Positions 24,017-35,050 of a DNA stretch of 64,000 bases are shown here, piece after piece. How positions within the stretch are numbered: the first letter of the stretch is position 1; each line of letters starts with the position of its first letter. A program made the position numbers and the translations under genes. The stretch is from NCBI GenBank assembly GCA_037974965.1, contig JBBPFI010000007.1:62001-126000 (forward strand). Reading direction: 5' to 3'. The notes under the pieces are model-generated. The model did no database searches, was not told the DNA's origin, and saw nothing but the letters and a program-made list of their open reading frames with translations. The DNA comes from Dacryopinax spathularia. Lineage: Eukaryota > Basidiomycota > Dacrymycetes > Dacrymycetales > Dacrymycetaceae.

Positions 24017-25340
24017 TCATTTCTGCTGGTTGCCAGCCATGATCCATTTCCTCGCCTCCTCAGCAATCTTCTCCTCTTCCTCCTTTGACAGGTTGGGCTT
24101 ATGCCCTCCGCTGGGGACGTTGACCCCAAGTTCGACAGCGGGACGAGCGGCAATACGGTCGATCCAGGCCTATCGTTCCGTCAGCACATACCACCCATTT
24201 ACCGAACGCAAGGTGAGGCAAGGGGACGTACAGCAACGGCAGGGCAGAAATCGAGGTTCTCGATACCGCACCATTTCCATGCCCTGACCCATCCGAAGGC
24301 GTTGATATCTGCTCCCCCGTATCAGTACACCACATCCAACCGCACAGGAGGCAAGAGGAGAGGAAAGACGCACCAGCAAGGCTGAACTTGCCCTTCCCTG
24401 ACCCCGCTAGATAGTCGCGCCCTCCGTTGGAGGTGAGCCGGATCTCGAGGACGCTGTAGAGGCGCTTCGTCTCGTTGATGTAGCGGTTGATACCGTATGG
24501 ACTGCAGGAGCATAAAAAGGTGAGTATCTGCCAAGGTATGAGCAGGAGCGGGGAGGATGACGTACATCTTCTCAGGCGCGTAGCGGTAGAAGTGGTTCGC
24601 CTACACGGGAGTCGCGTCAGAATGCACTGTTCCAACAAGCGCGCGAATGTCGTACCTGACCCTGCATAGGTCCCACACCACCTATGCACGCATACATTCA
24701 GCTACCATGCATACATACCAGTCCAAAAAGACCAGACATACCATGCACAAAGAAGATCCACTGCAACATCTCCGAATAATCGTCCGCCTCCTTCACGGGG
24801 TCAAACCAGAACTTATGCTCGGGATCATAGTGCTGCGCGAGGTAGAGCAGGATAGCAGCGCTCTCGAATACGTTGAAGTTGTTTCGCTTGTGGTCTGTGA
24901 GGGCGGGGATCCGGCCGTTAGGGTTGATCTGCGCGCCGTTCGGGTTAGCGACGGTTCATACTTCCAGCTTGCAACCAGCAGAGGCCGGGGCAGGAGACGA
25001 GCAGGGACAAGGAGGGGAGGAAGAAGGGAATGAAGAGGAGGAGCAGAAGACGCACCTTGATGAACCACTCCTCCTTCTGCTCGTTCTTCTGGAAACTCAA
25101 CGCCTTCGCCTCATAGTCCACCTTCTCAGCCCCATAAGCAGCCTTAAGCTCCTCGAGGTACACAGACACTTTATACCCGTTGGGCGTCGCAGCTGTCCAG
25201 AGCGTGAAAGGCTTCGACATCTTGCTTTGTGCTGTTGCTGAGGCGGTGTGATTCAGCCTAGTAGGATGGGGGAAAGAGCGCGCGAGTAAGTTTAGGCGAT
25301 GGAGAGCTGTTGGGCGGAGTGCACGGAGGGGGAGGGACAT
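24017..25340 (-). CDS. Glutathione S-transferase 1, Ure2p-like class
   Basis: This is the first of three tandem GST genes. The protein conjugates or reduces substrates with glutathione. The thioredoxin-like half reads [17 protein letters not shown], then [15 protein letters not shown] and [15 protein letters not shown], the glutathione-site layout of Ure2p/YfcG-type GSTs. The helical half has [19 protein letters not shown] and [19 protein letters not shown]. Five or more short introns separate these pieces. There are two in-frame starts. The ATG at 25,340 adds 40 residues rich in Arg, Leu and Ser with few acidic residues, which looks like a mitochondrial presequence. The ATG at 25,220 (MSKPFTLW) gives the normal cytosolic length. 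Both forms may be made. Confidence 0.9.
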
Positions 25341-25459
25341 GCCACGCTCAACCTGGCGAGGTGTATGCTGCTTATAAATGCTCTCAACATGGGGTCGATG
25401 ATACGATCGGAGTTTAGGAGTGATGGGTGAGAGGGTGCCGCCGGTCGGCCCGATGGGAG

Positions 25460-27599
25460 GAGGTAATTGCTAGATTACCCCAAGTCGGGAGCGCAATTGC
25501 TACAATACCCTGCCCGGGCCCTATTTGCTAGAGTACCCCTCGGTCAAAAAGAGCCGGCCCTAATCAACTGACAAGGGTGCAAACGAGATGGTGGTGGTAC
25601 AGGAGAGAGATGCACACAAGGGTCCGGTCTCCGCTATCGCTACTTTTGTGTACTGTCCGACCGAGGTAGTTATATTTCTGACGTAACAAAATATAATGAA
25701 TTTCAAGCTATTCAGCAAGTATTTACAGTTCCTTATGCCTCTTTCCGCTTTCTCGTTCGTCGTCCTTTTGTCTCTTTCTCTGGGGGCGGGCGAATACTGC
25801 TATCGGCGTTGCTCAGCTCCGAAAGAAGAATTGGTGGATAAGGCTTGCTATATGTTGCTCGAAGCGTATTGGAGGAGTAATAAGAGCTGATGAAGACCCG
25901 TGGTGCGAGGTTTGATTGGCGACATAGCTTGATTGCATGGCGACACGGAATAAGATGCTCTTGGAAAATACCGCAGTCACACACACCCATTGCATTGGTT
26001 GGATCCAGAAAGACTCGATATTCTTCTGGCTTATCGGAGTCTGGTGATTTGACTTGCGCATAATATGGGGTAGAGCGCCAGAGAAGATATTTGGCAGAAT
26101 GAGCGGCTTCGTTGGCCAAGAATTCATAAGCAATGCTGGTAAACTCGGTCGTGATCATTGCTGCGTTCATCGCTGCTGTCGCAAACTTTGTCATCTGATC
26201 CAGCCAAATATGTGCGAGGAGGTGAAGTGCTGAATAACGTCGTGCTTCTTCATAAACTCCATTCATTGCTTCAACAGAGTTGGAGGTGACTTTTCCGAAG
26301 CGTCGTGCCAGCTTTGAAAAGGCATACATCGCCCATCGAGAATGCGTGATCCCATTGAGATAAGCAGCAGCGGGCGGATTAACATTGTGAAGCTTGACAA
26401 GCTCTTCTTGAAAGAGCGTTTCCGTCTTGGCATGAAGAAGTGGCCAGAATCGGTGCCGGACGTCTCGGCCAAAATGCAATTCTGCATTTGCAAGAAGGTG
26501 ACGGGCACAAAAAGCTTCGGCAGCATGCGGTAGCTCAAGCTCGATGCCATTCAGAAGTCCTTTTTGTCGATCCGATATAATAACAGTTGAGGGCTCGTTA
26601 AGGTGTGGGAGGGCGGCTTTGAGATTTCGGAGAAACCATCGCCATGTTGCAGTATCTTCTTGTCGTGACAGTGCCCATGCCAAGGTAACAATGCGGTCAT
26701 TTGCGTCGTATGCTGTTGCAAGCATAAGAATATACTTGAATGCCGTCTTCGTAAAAGCGCCATCAACAGCCACAAAAGGGCGCAAATGTGTCCATGCATG
26801 TTTTGCGGCGGAGGGACAGATGAATATTGAGTGAAAAGCATTTTCTCCATCAAGGTGAAGGTCAACCGAAGCCTCGGGGTCGCATTTTTGGATAAGCTCT
26901 GCATATGCCGGTAACTTCTGAAAGTCGTCAACTTGCTGTGAAATTGACTCGTTAACGTGATGTTGGTGAGCCCGCCAGCTTGCAAAGTAATCGAGCTCAA
27001 TTTCTTGCTTCAAGAAAAGGTCTTGGATTACTTGCGGAGCGATATTCTGACCGGGAAGCAGCATCGTTGAAGCTTTGTGATTGACATACTTGGCACGTCT
27101 TGTGGCGGCTCGTGGTTTCTTCACCTCTCCCTGGCATGTATGATTGGGCACCAGTGTCTTCAGTACGTAAACCGCTCCTCGAGCCCGGAGAGTTGCAGAA
27201 AACGGGCAGTCGACAGTATCGCAAATCATCTGGAGACGAATGCGATCTCGGCGTTTCACTCGACATGAAGCACCTTGTGCATTGCAGTAGTCAATCAGAG
27301 CAAATGAGGCCTCATCTAGCGTGTTGAAGAACTGTCCTTCCTTGAGCGTAGACATAACAGCAGTATCTGCCATCAAGAAGGATGCAGAAGGTTGCAGAAC
27401 GAGAGGTAACGTGCATTTAAACACGTCGCGTTGGGAGGTGCGGACCCTTGTTTACCTCTTCCTTCCTTACCACCACAAGCGACCCTGTGGTGGTTGCTTA
27501 GGGCAGGCTTTTTGGGGACGGGGTACTCTAGCAAATAGTGCCCGCCCGGGGTATTGTAGCAACTACGAATCCGACACGGGGCATTCTAGCAATTACCTC
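25460..27599 (-). mobile_element. Mutator-like element (MULE), full length
   Basis: The 2,140-bp element carries 80-bp terminal inverted repeats (25,460-25,539 and 27,520-27,599, roughly 80 % identical). It is flanked by a perfect 9-bp duplication, CGATGGGAG, at 25,451-25,459 and 27,600-27,608, the size expected for MULEs. Each repeat contains three spaced copies of a TTGCTA..TACCCC motif. It has one long open reading frame on the minus strand. It lies between GST1 and GST2, upstream of GST1, and next to a Tc1 element. Confidence 0.93.
25733..27373 (-). CDS. MULE transposase with SWIM zinc finger
   Basis: This intronless gene of 546 residues is the transposase of the surrounding MULE. The start is the first ATG in the frame (MADTAVMSTLKEG). 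An N-terminal WRKY/FAR1-like zinc region (YCNAQGASCRVKRRDRIRLQ, then CDTVDCPF) precedes the DDE core. That core has FVAVDGAFTK near 26,760, IISDRQKGLLNG near 26,570, and a downstream FCARHLLAN containing the conserved C..H. The C-terminal SWIM finger reads CDCGIFQEHLIPCRHA near 25,935-25,985. The frame is fully open, consistent with an autonomous copy. Confidence 0.92.
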   Translation of the reverse strand: MADTAVMSTLKEGQFFNTLDEASFALIDYCNAQGASCRVKRRDRIRLQMICDTVDCPFSATLRARGAVYVLKTLVPNHTCQGEVKKPRAATRRAKYVNHKASTMLLPGQNIAPQVIQDLFLKQEIELDYFASWRAHQHHVNESISQQVDDFQKLPAYAELIQKCDPEASVDLHLDGENAFHSIFICPSAAKHAWTHLRPFVAVDGAFTKTAFKYILMLATAYDANDRIVTLAWALSRQEDTATWRWFLRNLKAALPHLNEPSTVIISDRQKGLLNGIELELPHAAEAFCARHLLANAELHFGRDVRHRFWPLLHAKTETLFQEELVKLHNVNPPAAAYLNGITHSRWAMYAFSKLARRFGKVTSNSVEAMNGVYEEARRYSALHLLAHIWLDQMTKFATAAMNAAMITTEFTSIAYEFLANEAAHSAKYLLWRSTPYYAQVKSPDSDKPEEYRVFLDPTNAMGVCDCGIFQEHLIPCRHAIKLCRQSNLAPRVFISSYYSSNTLRATYSKPYPPILLSELSNADSSIRPPPEKETKGRRTRKRKEA

Positions 27600-27656
27600 C
27601 GATGGGAGAGAGGGGCGATGGCGTCACCTGCCGGGGCGTTGCGTGCTGACTGACTA

Positions 27657-29014
27657 CAGTGGTGGCCAAAAGTAATGACGCGCGCGACGCGCGTCTCGTC
27701 GCAAAATCGTCATTTGTAAACATCATTTCGTACCACGTTTCACACCCTTTGCCACAATGTAAAAAGCTGTGGTTCATTAATAGAATATGTGCATAAGAAG
27801 CTAATCTATCAGTATTTGGTGTGGAATCCATTATTCTGGATGCATAATGCTACTCTCCGAGGCATGGATTCATAGAGTCTCTCAATGTACGATAGTGGAA
27901 TCTCGTCCCACACCTCAACTGCAGCATTCCATACTTCTTCATGTGTCTGCGGAGCTGGAGTTCGTGCTCTAAGGCGAGCCTTGAGGTACTGCCATGCATT
28001 TTCGATAGGATTGAGGTCGGGTGAATAAGGTGGCCAGTCCATGAGAAAGATTTCGTGATTGTCAAGCCAACGCATGACACCCGGTGTTTTGCTCTTCGAA
28101 TCATTATCGTGCTGATAGATAACTTCGGTGGTCATCTTCCTGAGACGTACGAGAGCTTGAAGAAAGCTTTGATCGACAGCGCAAACATATTTTTCCCAGT
28201 TGACTTTGCCCTCAAAGCGGTGGAGCGGACCGGTCCCTTCTGCAAGCATACAGCCATAAACGAAGACCTTCTTAGGGTGTTTGACTCGAGCCACGGTCTT
28301 CCCTTTGGCATATCTTTCTCCCACCCTTCTCCTGATGTATCTCCGCCCAAATGATCCCCAAACGCTCACTGCAGACTCATCTGCAAAGACAACCTGCTTC
28401 CAGTCATCCACAGTCCACCCTGCCCGCTCTCGTGCCCACTCAAGACGGATTTTTGCTCGGTCTTCATCCAGAAAAGGCTTTTGTGCAGCAACTCGACCAT
28501 GTAGACCCGCTTTTGCCAGTACTCGACGAATAGTCCGGCTGCTGACATGTGGAAATAGCACTCGTTGGCACTGAGCGGCATCAACCAAGCGGCCATCATC
28601 AAAGGCACGGACTGCGAAGTCGATTTCAGCTTGAGTAAGGCGCCGGGGGCGGCCAGCTTTTCGGATTGGGGAGTAAATGTGGTGTCCTTGAAACTTCAGG
28701 CGGTAATACTGCCTCTGGCAAGTACGTCTTGAAAGATCGAGCTGAGATGAGATCTGGTTCCAATCCATCCCATAATCTCGGAGCACAAGGACGGCACGGC
28801 GTTTTGATGGGGTACATGGGGTATATTGCTTTTTTGCAGTTGGGGGACTTCTAGCCTGGGACCGGGTAGTCACCATATCAGAATTTCAAGGGTATATTAG
28901 AAGTAGAGTATGGAGGTATATGCAAGAGAATGTAGGTAGAGCGACGACGACGAGAGAGCTCAGGGCATATCCAGGGTGCGGTGTCGCGCGCGTCATTACT
29001 TTTGGCCACCACTG
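27657..29014 (-). mobile_element. Tc1/mariner element, full length
   Basis: The 1,358-bp element is flanked by TA at 27,655-27,656 and 29,015-29,016. Its terminal inverted repeats are identical over 32 bp (27,657-27,688 and 28,983-29,014, starting CAGTGGTGGCCAAAAGTAAT). It lies only 46 bp beyond the MULE target duplication. Perfect ends and an open transposase suggest a recent insertion. Confidence 0.94.
27809..28876 (-). CDS. Tc1/mariner transposase, DD34E
   Basis: This intronless transposase of 355 residues starts at an ATG just inside the right end of the element. The N-terminal helix-turn-helix region reads KRRAVLVLRDYGMDWNQIS, followed by an AT-hook-like GRPRR. The catalytic residues are Asp in VVFADESAVSVWG, Asp in IYQHDNDSK and Glu in PPYSPDLNPIENAW. 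There are 34 residues between the last two, so it is DD34E, as in Tc1. The frame is open to the stop, and it is probably autonomous. Confidence 0.94.
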   Translation of the reverse strand: MVTTRSQARSPPTAKKQYTPCTPSKRRAVLVLRDYGMDWNQISSQLDLSRRTCQRQYYRLKFQGHHIYSPIRKAGRPRRLTQAEIDFAVRAFDDGRLVDAAQCQRVLFPHVSSRTIRRVLAKAGLHGRVAAQKPFLDEDRAKIRLEWARERAGWTVDDWKQVVFADESAVSVWGSFGRRYIRRRVGERYAKGKTVARVKHPKKVFVYGCMLAEGTGPLHRFEGKVNWEKYVCAVDQSFLQALVRLRKMTTEVIYQHDNDSKSKTPGVMRWLDNHEIFLMDWPPYSPDLNPIENAWQYLKARLRARTPAPQTHEEVWNAAVEVWDEIPLSYIERLYESMPRRVALCIQNNGFHTKY

Positions 29015-29178
29015 TAACACTGATCTTTCTGGAATGTCGCTCTACAATACAACTTGCCCATATCAATCGATAGCATACAGACACTCCTTAGGCAACAGTA
29101 TAATCCGCTCGGTAATCAGGGACGCGTTCATCTCAATTTCACCATGCTTCAATCTCTTGACAGTGACACTCGACCCGA

Positions 29179-30291
29179 TCAGCTCGAGGGCTTAACAGGC
29201 ACCTGCAACCCCTTCTGCACCCCTTCCCTCGCAGCGATCCTCTCGATCCACCCCTTCACACCCGGAAATTCATCAATCTCAATGCCTGCAAACCCGTAGT
29301 TCTTGACCCAGGGGAAGGCCTTGATTTCTATGCTTTCCCATCAGCCTCGAGGTCTCGATGGCAGCAGGGGAGAGGGGGAGGGGGACGGACCTGCGAGGGA
29401 GAACTTGCCCTTCCCGGGGCCGGCGAGGTACTCGCGCCCGCCGTTGGAGGAAAGACGGATCTCGAGAACGCCGAAGAGACGCTTGGTCTCGTTCGTATAG
29501 CGGTCGATGGCATATTGACTACAACCCACGACGAGCAGCGTCAGCGCCAGCCGTCGAGGCCAGAAAAAGGCTGGGGAGAACGTACATCTTCTCCGGGGCG
29601 CCCTTAAAGTGTCCCAACTGTCCCATCATCGGAGCCACCCCACCTATCTCCTCATCAGCCCTCGCTCTACCACCGCAGAAGGAAGAAAGGGAGGGGCGCA
29701 CCATGCGTAAAGAAGATCCACTGCAGCATCTCCGAATAATCGTCCGCCTCCTTCACGGGGTCGAACGTGAACTTGTGCGAGGTATCGTAGTGCTGCGCGA
29801 GGTAGAGGAGTATCGCGGCAGTCTCGAACACTTGGAAGTCGTGGCGCTTGTGGTCGATCAGGGCGGGGATGCGGCCGTTGGGGTTGATCTGGCGCGAGCG
29901 TTAGCGAGCGAGTCCTCGACATTAATCGACGCATATAGCCAGCTTGGGGCCACCGGGGCGAGCACGGGGTAGGAGGAAGAGAGGCGAGAGAGAGGGGACG
30001 CACCTTAATGAACCAATCCTCCTTCTGCACGTTCTTCCCTATGTTGATCGCCACAGGCTCATAGTCGATATGCGACGTCCCATACGCAGCCTTCAGCTCC
30101 TCCAGATAAATACTGGGCTGGTAGCCATTCGGCGTCGTCCAGGTATACAGCGTTAGAGGTTTCGACATGCTTGCTGCTGCTCGACTAGTAGAAGAGAAGG
30201 TACGAGCGGCGGTAGGCTGAGGTGGAAATGTGGTCCGGGCGGCGAAAGATGGTCGTCCTGCCCTAACAAAGCTAGCAGCCCAAGCGCGCAT
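29179..30291 (-). CDS. Glutathione S-transferase 2, Ure2p-like class
   Basis: This paralogue of GST1 lies in the same orientation and is separated from it by the MULE and Tc1 insertions. The glutathione domain reads [17 protein letters not shown] and [15 protein letters not shown], with [14 protein letters not shown]; the helical domain has [16 protein letters not shown] and [19 protein letters not shown]. It has the same intron pattern as GST1 by eye. As in GST1, an upstream in-frame ATG (30,291) adds an Arg/Ala/Ser-rich leader of about 41 residues, while an internal ATG at 30,168 gives MSKPLTLY and cytosolic length. Stop is at 29,179-29,181. Confidence 0.9.
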
Positions 30292-30764
30292 TTATGCTCT
30301 CTCTTGCTCGCGGAGGGAGGGGGATGGCGCAACGGGCCTTAAATCCCGCTCTCTCCGAATCGGGCATTTGACTAGGAAAGGCAAAGGGCGGCGTGAGCGC
30401 GTATGTGCGGGGGGAGGCGAGCCGCGTCTCACGCGTTCAGTGGTCTCACGGCATTTGTGGGAGGGGGATTTGTAAGGTGCGTAATGATGGGAGTGATTGG
30501 TCAGTCTGTTTAGGGTTGGTTAGGGTTGTGACAAAGTGGGACACGCTGGGCTGACGAGAAGAGGTTCGGGCGTCCGATTTGGTTCGTCCGTCCTGCCAGT
30601 CGTGGGAGACTGTGAGTCGCTCGGATCGGGATATCTTTACTACATGCTATGCCAAGACCAATGCAACAGTGCGGACCGTGTTCACACCGCAGCACCAATC
30701 ACCACCTGTGGACATCTCGAGATGTTGGATTTCTCAGCACCCCTCCCCTCCAGCACAAGTGGCC

Positions 30765-31630
30765 TAAGGCGGCCCAGCCGCAACCAACGCCCTCTTCACC
30801 GCCTCCCTCTGCCCAACCCTCTCCCTCCAAGCCTTCAACCTAGGATAAAGATCCATACAGTCCACTCCGCAGAACTCGCCTATCCTAACCCACGGGAAAG
30901 CGTTCATATCTTCCCCCTTTATTGTTAGCATATACTCGCAAAGGGGGAGAGGGGAAGGGACGGACCGGCGATTGAGTACTTCCCCCTTCCCGACCCAGCG
31001 AGGTAGTCCCTTCCTTCTTCTCCCTGAGAGAGTCGGAGCTCCAGCACGCCGTACAGCCGTTTAGTCTCTTCCAAATACCGGTTGATAGCGTACGGTCTAC
31101 TTCTTTATCAGCTTCTCCCCTGTGCCTGTTCATGATCAGAAATGAAACAGTAAAAGAGACGCACACATCCTCCGAACAGAACTTCCCAAAATGCGCCAAC
31201 TGAGCCTGCATAACCGCCAGCCCGCCATGAACCCACATGACCCACTGCACACATTCGCTCCATTCGTCCGCCTCCTCCTCGGGATCGAAGGAGAACAACC
31301 TTTCAGGATCATAGTTCTGCACGAGGTAGAGGTGTATAGCGGCAGTTTCGAGGACTTTGAACTCCCCCCTATTCGGGTCTACAAGTAGCGGAATGCGGGC
31401 ATTGGGCGTCAACTGCTTGCGCGTCAGCTCTCGTGCTCCCACAAAGAGATAAGAAGGACAGGGCATACAGCGGCGAACCAACCCTCCTTATGCTCATCCG
31501 CATTGATGTTCACCAGCTTCGCTTCATAGCTGAACCCCGAGGAGGCATAGGCAGCGGCAAGTTCCTCGAGGAGGACAGAGGTCCGGTGTCCGTTCGGCGT
31601 GCCCCATGTGTATATGGTTAGTGGTTTCAT
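30765..31630 (-). CDS. Glutathione S-transferase 3, Ure2p-like class
   Basis: This is the third member of the tandem set and the most divergent. It starts at [19 protein letters not shown] with no upstream leader, so only a cytosolic form is expected. The glutathione site is [15 protein letters not shown] and [16 protein letters not shown]; the helical part has [19 protein letters not shown] and [17 protein letters not shown]. The giant element is inserted 273 bp upstream of its start and may have displaced promoter elements. The gap between this gene's stop and the start of GST2 (30,292-30,764) shows no gene. Confidence 0.88.
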
Positions 31631-31903
31631 CCTTTCTCAGCTTAGATAGAGGCAGGTCTGTGCAGGAGGTGGAGAGTGGGGTGTTTGCGACCGGGGAGGG
31701 TGGGGTGGGCATTTATGCAGCTCTGGTTGGGTGTATGGGAGCATGAGGAGGGAGTTGCTCGTCAACACTGGCAGGCGACGCTGACGAATACGTTCCGAGT
31801 GCAAGAATTTCCAGTAAGCACACTTTCTGGAGGAATACAAGTGTTCATAATAACAAGCTTGTCAAAAGTCGCTGCAGGAAGTAAAGGAAGAAACCCTGGA
31901 CAT

Positions 31904-31967
31904 TATGGAAATGAGGAGCGGACAGCTTAGTTTGGGACCCTGACAGGCTGCCAGACCCGTTGGGTCT
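31904..31967 (+). repeat. Left terminal inverted repeat and subterminal hairpin
   Basis: The 33-bp terminal repeat is at 31,904-31,936. A hairpin follows at 31,953-31,967 (AGACCC, loop GTT, GGGTCT). The target duplication GGACAT abuts it on the outside. No coding sequence is seen between here and 32,376. Confidence 0.85.
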
Positions 31968-32375
31968 CGCACACCCATTTCCTCGATATTGTCCGACGAC
32001 ACCACTGTTATTTTGGTTCCACTTTTAGCTCCGCCGTGCCTTGTCTCCGCTATAGGCGCCCAGAGTCGGACTTTACTACCTCCCGCCGTGTCCTTACAGC
32101 CGAATGCTCTCGAACTCATCGCATAGCCTGCTATGCTGAAGATCAGTTGGGAACAACACGAGGACTGGGAGGCACCGGAAGCTCCGTATGACAGCTGCCG
32201 CTTTAGCTCCCTCTTGTCTTTGGAGTGTGTTCTACTCTTGTGTCGCTCTGTTAATGTTTATGCAAAGTATTATTTTTTGTGGACGCCTCAGCACTCTTGT
32301 CCATCTGTCCACAGCAGCCATAAGCGACTTCTCATTCTTCTACAGCATACACATGGTTGCATATTCTCGCTCAAA

Positions 32376-34711
32376 CTATTCCCTGTCCGAGTTTTCACCG
32401 AGATCAAACATTACATCCACATCATCAGACGCCTTTGGAGGCGGGGTTTTCCCTTCGATCGACCGATTAGGACTGCTCTGCTGTGTCTGCGTACCGCTAT
32501 CTTTACGTCGAATGGTCTCCCATAGTAGGTCGGCAAACAGAGTTTCCATATCTTCAGCCATTCCGAAAAGCCTAGTTTTGAAACCCAGCCCATGGCTGCC
32601 GTCGGTGTTGATAGGCAGCGTCCCGCCATGCAAGGCACAGAAAGTGCAATGAGCACAAGCTTTCTTGGCCGTCACCGCGAGCCCAATCATGTTCTAGCTT
32701 GTCATCAGTTTTTCACCCCAAGTAAGAATCTGCCCCGCACCTGAAAGGCTCTCCATACAACTCCTTGTGCCTTCACCTGCCTGAAAAGATCGCAACGGCG
32801 GTCCTCATGAGTGCACTTCTTCTTGTCGCACACCGACGTGAACGTCTCATTCTCGCTGAAACGCTTCACCGCCATGAGAATGGCTTCTGAATGATATGTG
32901 CAGATAATTCCCTCAGCCGTGCTCGAATGCTCCAGCCACTTGTAGATCCGCAGGCTGTCCTTGTACTTCTTATCTTCAAAAGCCTGATTCAACCATTGCT
33001 TGATCTGCTTGACTTCCGCTTTCTCCAGCCGAAAACGGGGAGTGTTGCGCCCGTTTATGATATACACACTCGGTGTCTTCTCGGTCGCCCTTGCTCTGGT
33101 AAAGTAGCGGCCTACTTCACGAGTGGCGAACCAGAACCCACAGAGGTTGTTGAGAGTGGTGGCGACCATGGTGCCGGTGTAGTCGAGCCCGTCCATTTCA
33201 TCATCGTACTCAACCTCTAGACTTTTCGCCTCCTCCAGCGCAGCCTGGCTGATCTCATCGTCCCCGTCATCAGGCTTGAAGCCCTCCCGTGCCTTGGCTC
33301 CTGCGTTGTGTTATCTCAGTAGCTTTCTTTCCCGTTTGGCTCCCCCACATACGAAGATACTCCCAAAGACCCAGCTTGCGGTCCCCCAGGAGTTTTCGCA
33401 ACACGCCAGGAAGACTAAGCAGGTTGGTTCCCTTGTCTCCTGGAGGCCCATGGAAGAGGTTCGCCATCACCTCCAGCGTGGCGCTTAAATCCGTCAGCAT
33501 CGTCGTGAACGCCTCGCTCGTTAGGATGGTAATCCCCTTGTCGTGATCACTAATCGCCTGAGCTGAGACTTTCAAGCGATCCAGAAGATAGGCCAGAAAC
33601 GCGGCCCACGCGCTTGCGTTGTAGGCTGAGAACAGTCCGTATGTGATCGCCCCCTCTCTGCGCGTCAAAAGACCCCAGTTGACTGGGACGCCCTTTACGG
33701 GCACTCGATGCTTCCTCAACCACCTAAGACATTTTGTCACGGAGTCGCTGAGATCGACCTTGCTCTCCATTTCGTCCCCTATCATGGCCTGCTTTCGCTG
33801 GGAACCGTGCCATTGCATCAAGATCTCGTCCAGGGGCTCGCTGAATGGTCGGTCTATGGTGTCGCATCGTTGTAAGAACTTCCCCACCAAATTCCGCAGG
33901 GTATAGCGATACAATGTTCTAGTATACACTATGTCAACATTCGGTTCCCACGGTGTTCGAAGCATTCACCTATTGAATGAATCCATGGTGTCCGCCTGCT
34001 TCAGGAGACCGAATAGCGCCGCCGCATACGAGCCGAAGTCCGCGGCTCCACAGTTGTCAGCTCTAGCCAAAACCGTATCTGTCAGTAGGTACTTGGTGAA
34101 AGATTGCCCACGCACTCGGTATACACCTTCCTAGTTATGTCTTCAGTTATATCCTCGTTCCCACTGATCTGGTTGATGCTCCATTCTATCGGACCCCCGA
34201 TCCCGTCTGCTCCGTCGTACACTTCCGGGTTGCGACATATCAGAATGGTGTCACCGGCGTCATCTTCGAGCCCCATAGGTACGGACACCGTGCTGGACAT
34301 CAGAAATTCCCTAAGCGTTGCCTTCCTTGAGGTTTGCGGGGTAGCGGACGCCAACTTGGCCTCTGTCTTGGGCTGTCCGGGAGGTTGCTCCGCGGTCGCT
34401 GCCATTTTCGTCCCGGCAGTCTCGTCGCCGGGCCGTGCATTTTCAGTTTGGGCTGCGGACGTTCTGGACATCGTGACGGCGGGTATCCTGGCAAGTTCGA
34501 TATCATAGCCAAAGCAAAGCAGGAGCGCGAGGGACTTCAGGAAAAGCAGCACACAAGACTTGGTGGGTTTCCCCGAGAACTGGGGATTGCTGATGGGCTC
34601 CTGGTGCTTGCGAACTCCTTCGGCTATGCAACTGATAACCGTGGCACGCTTAGTTGGCGAAGCCAATTCAAGAAACCGTATCGTAGCAGGAGGGGGTTTA
34701 GTCTCAGACAT
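32376..34711 (-). CDS. Deaminase-like protein A with HSE and CxxC motifs
   Basis: This five-exon gene encodes about 750 residues and is carried by the giant element. After a variable N-terminus and a helical middle region (for example TLYRYTLRNLVGKFLQRCD) the C-terminal part has TYHSEAILMA near 32,850-32,880, then C-x4-C-T-H-x4-C (CDKKKCTHEDRRCDLF). After a phase-0 intron comes NMIGLAVTAKKACAHCTFC near 32,640-32,690. His-x-Glu followed by Cys-x2-Cys is the zinc-binding and catalytic layout of the cytidine deaminase fold. The spacing and the preceding KK resemble the fungal OTT_1508-like deaminase group. Assignment to that group is inference; the substrate (nucleic acid or nucleotide) is unknown. 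Gene B next door is a paralogue. Confidence 0.5.
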
Positions 34712-35050
34712 AGTCTAGGATCCGCTTGCTTGCCGAAGTTGCTCTTCAAACCGTAGTTGTTGAATATTTCTCGATATTGTCGCTCGGCATCAGTGGCACT
34801 GCCGCGGAGGCTCCTGAGTTGAGTCAGGCAACCTCATTGTCAACACGTGCCCTTGATGCCATTCCCGATTGATTCTCATTCCTTCAGATCATCGAAAGTA
34901 CGCATTACACAACTAGGTTACAGGATACTAGAGGTGAACAAGTTACAACAATTCCGTTCCAAACCAGTGAACACCGATTCCACCCTAAGAGACGCATGCG
35001 AAGTCCATCCTGAAGCCGCGCAGTAAAGCATCTGCGCTGGCGTGATATAC

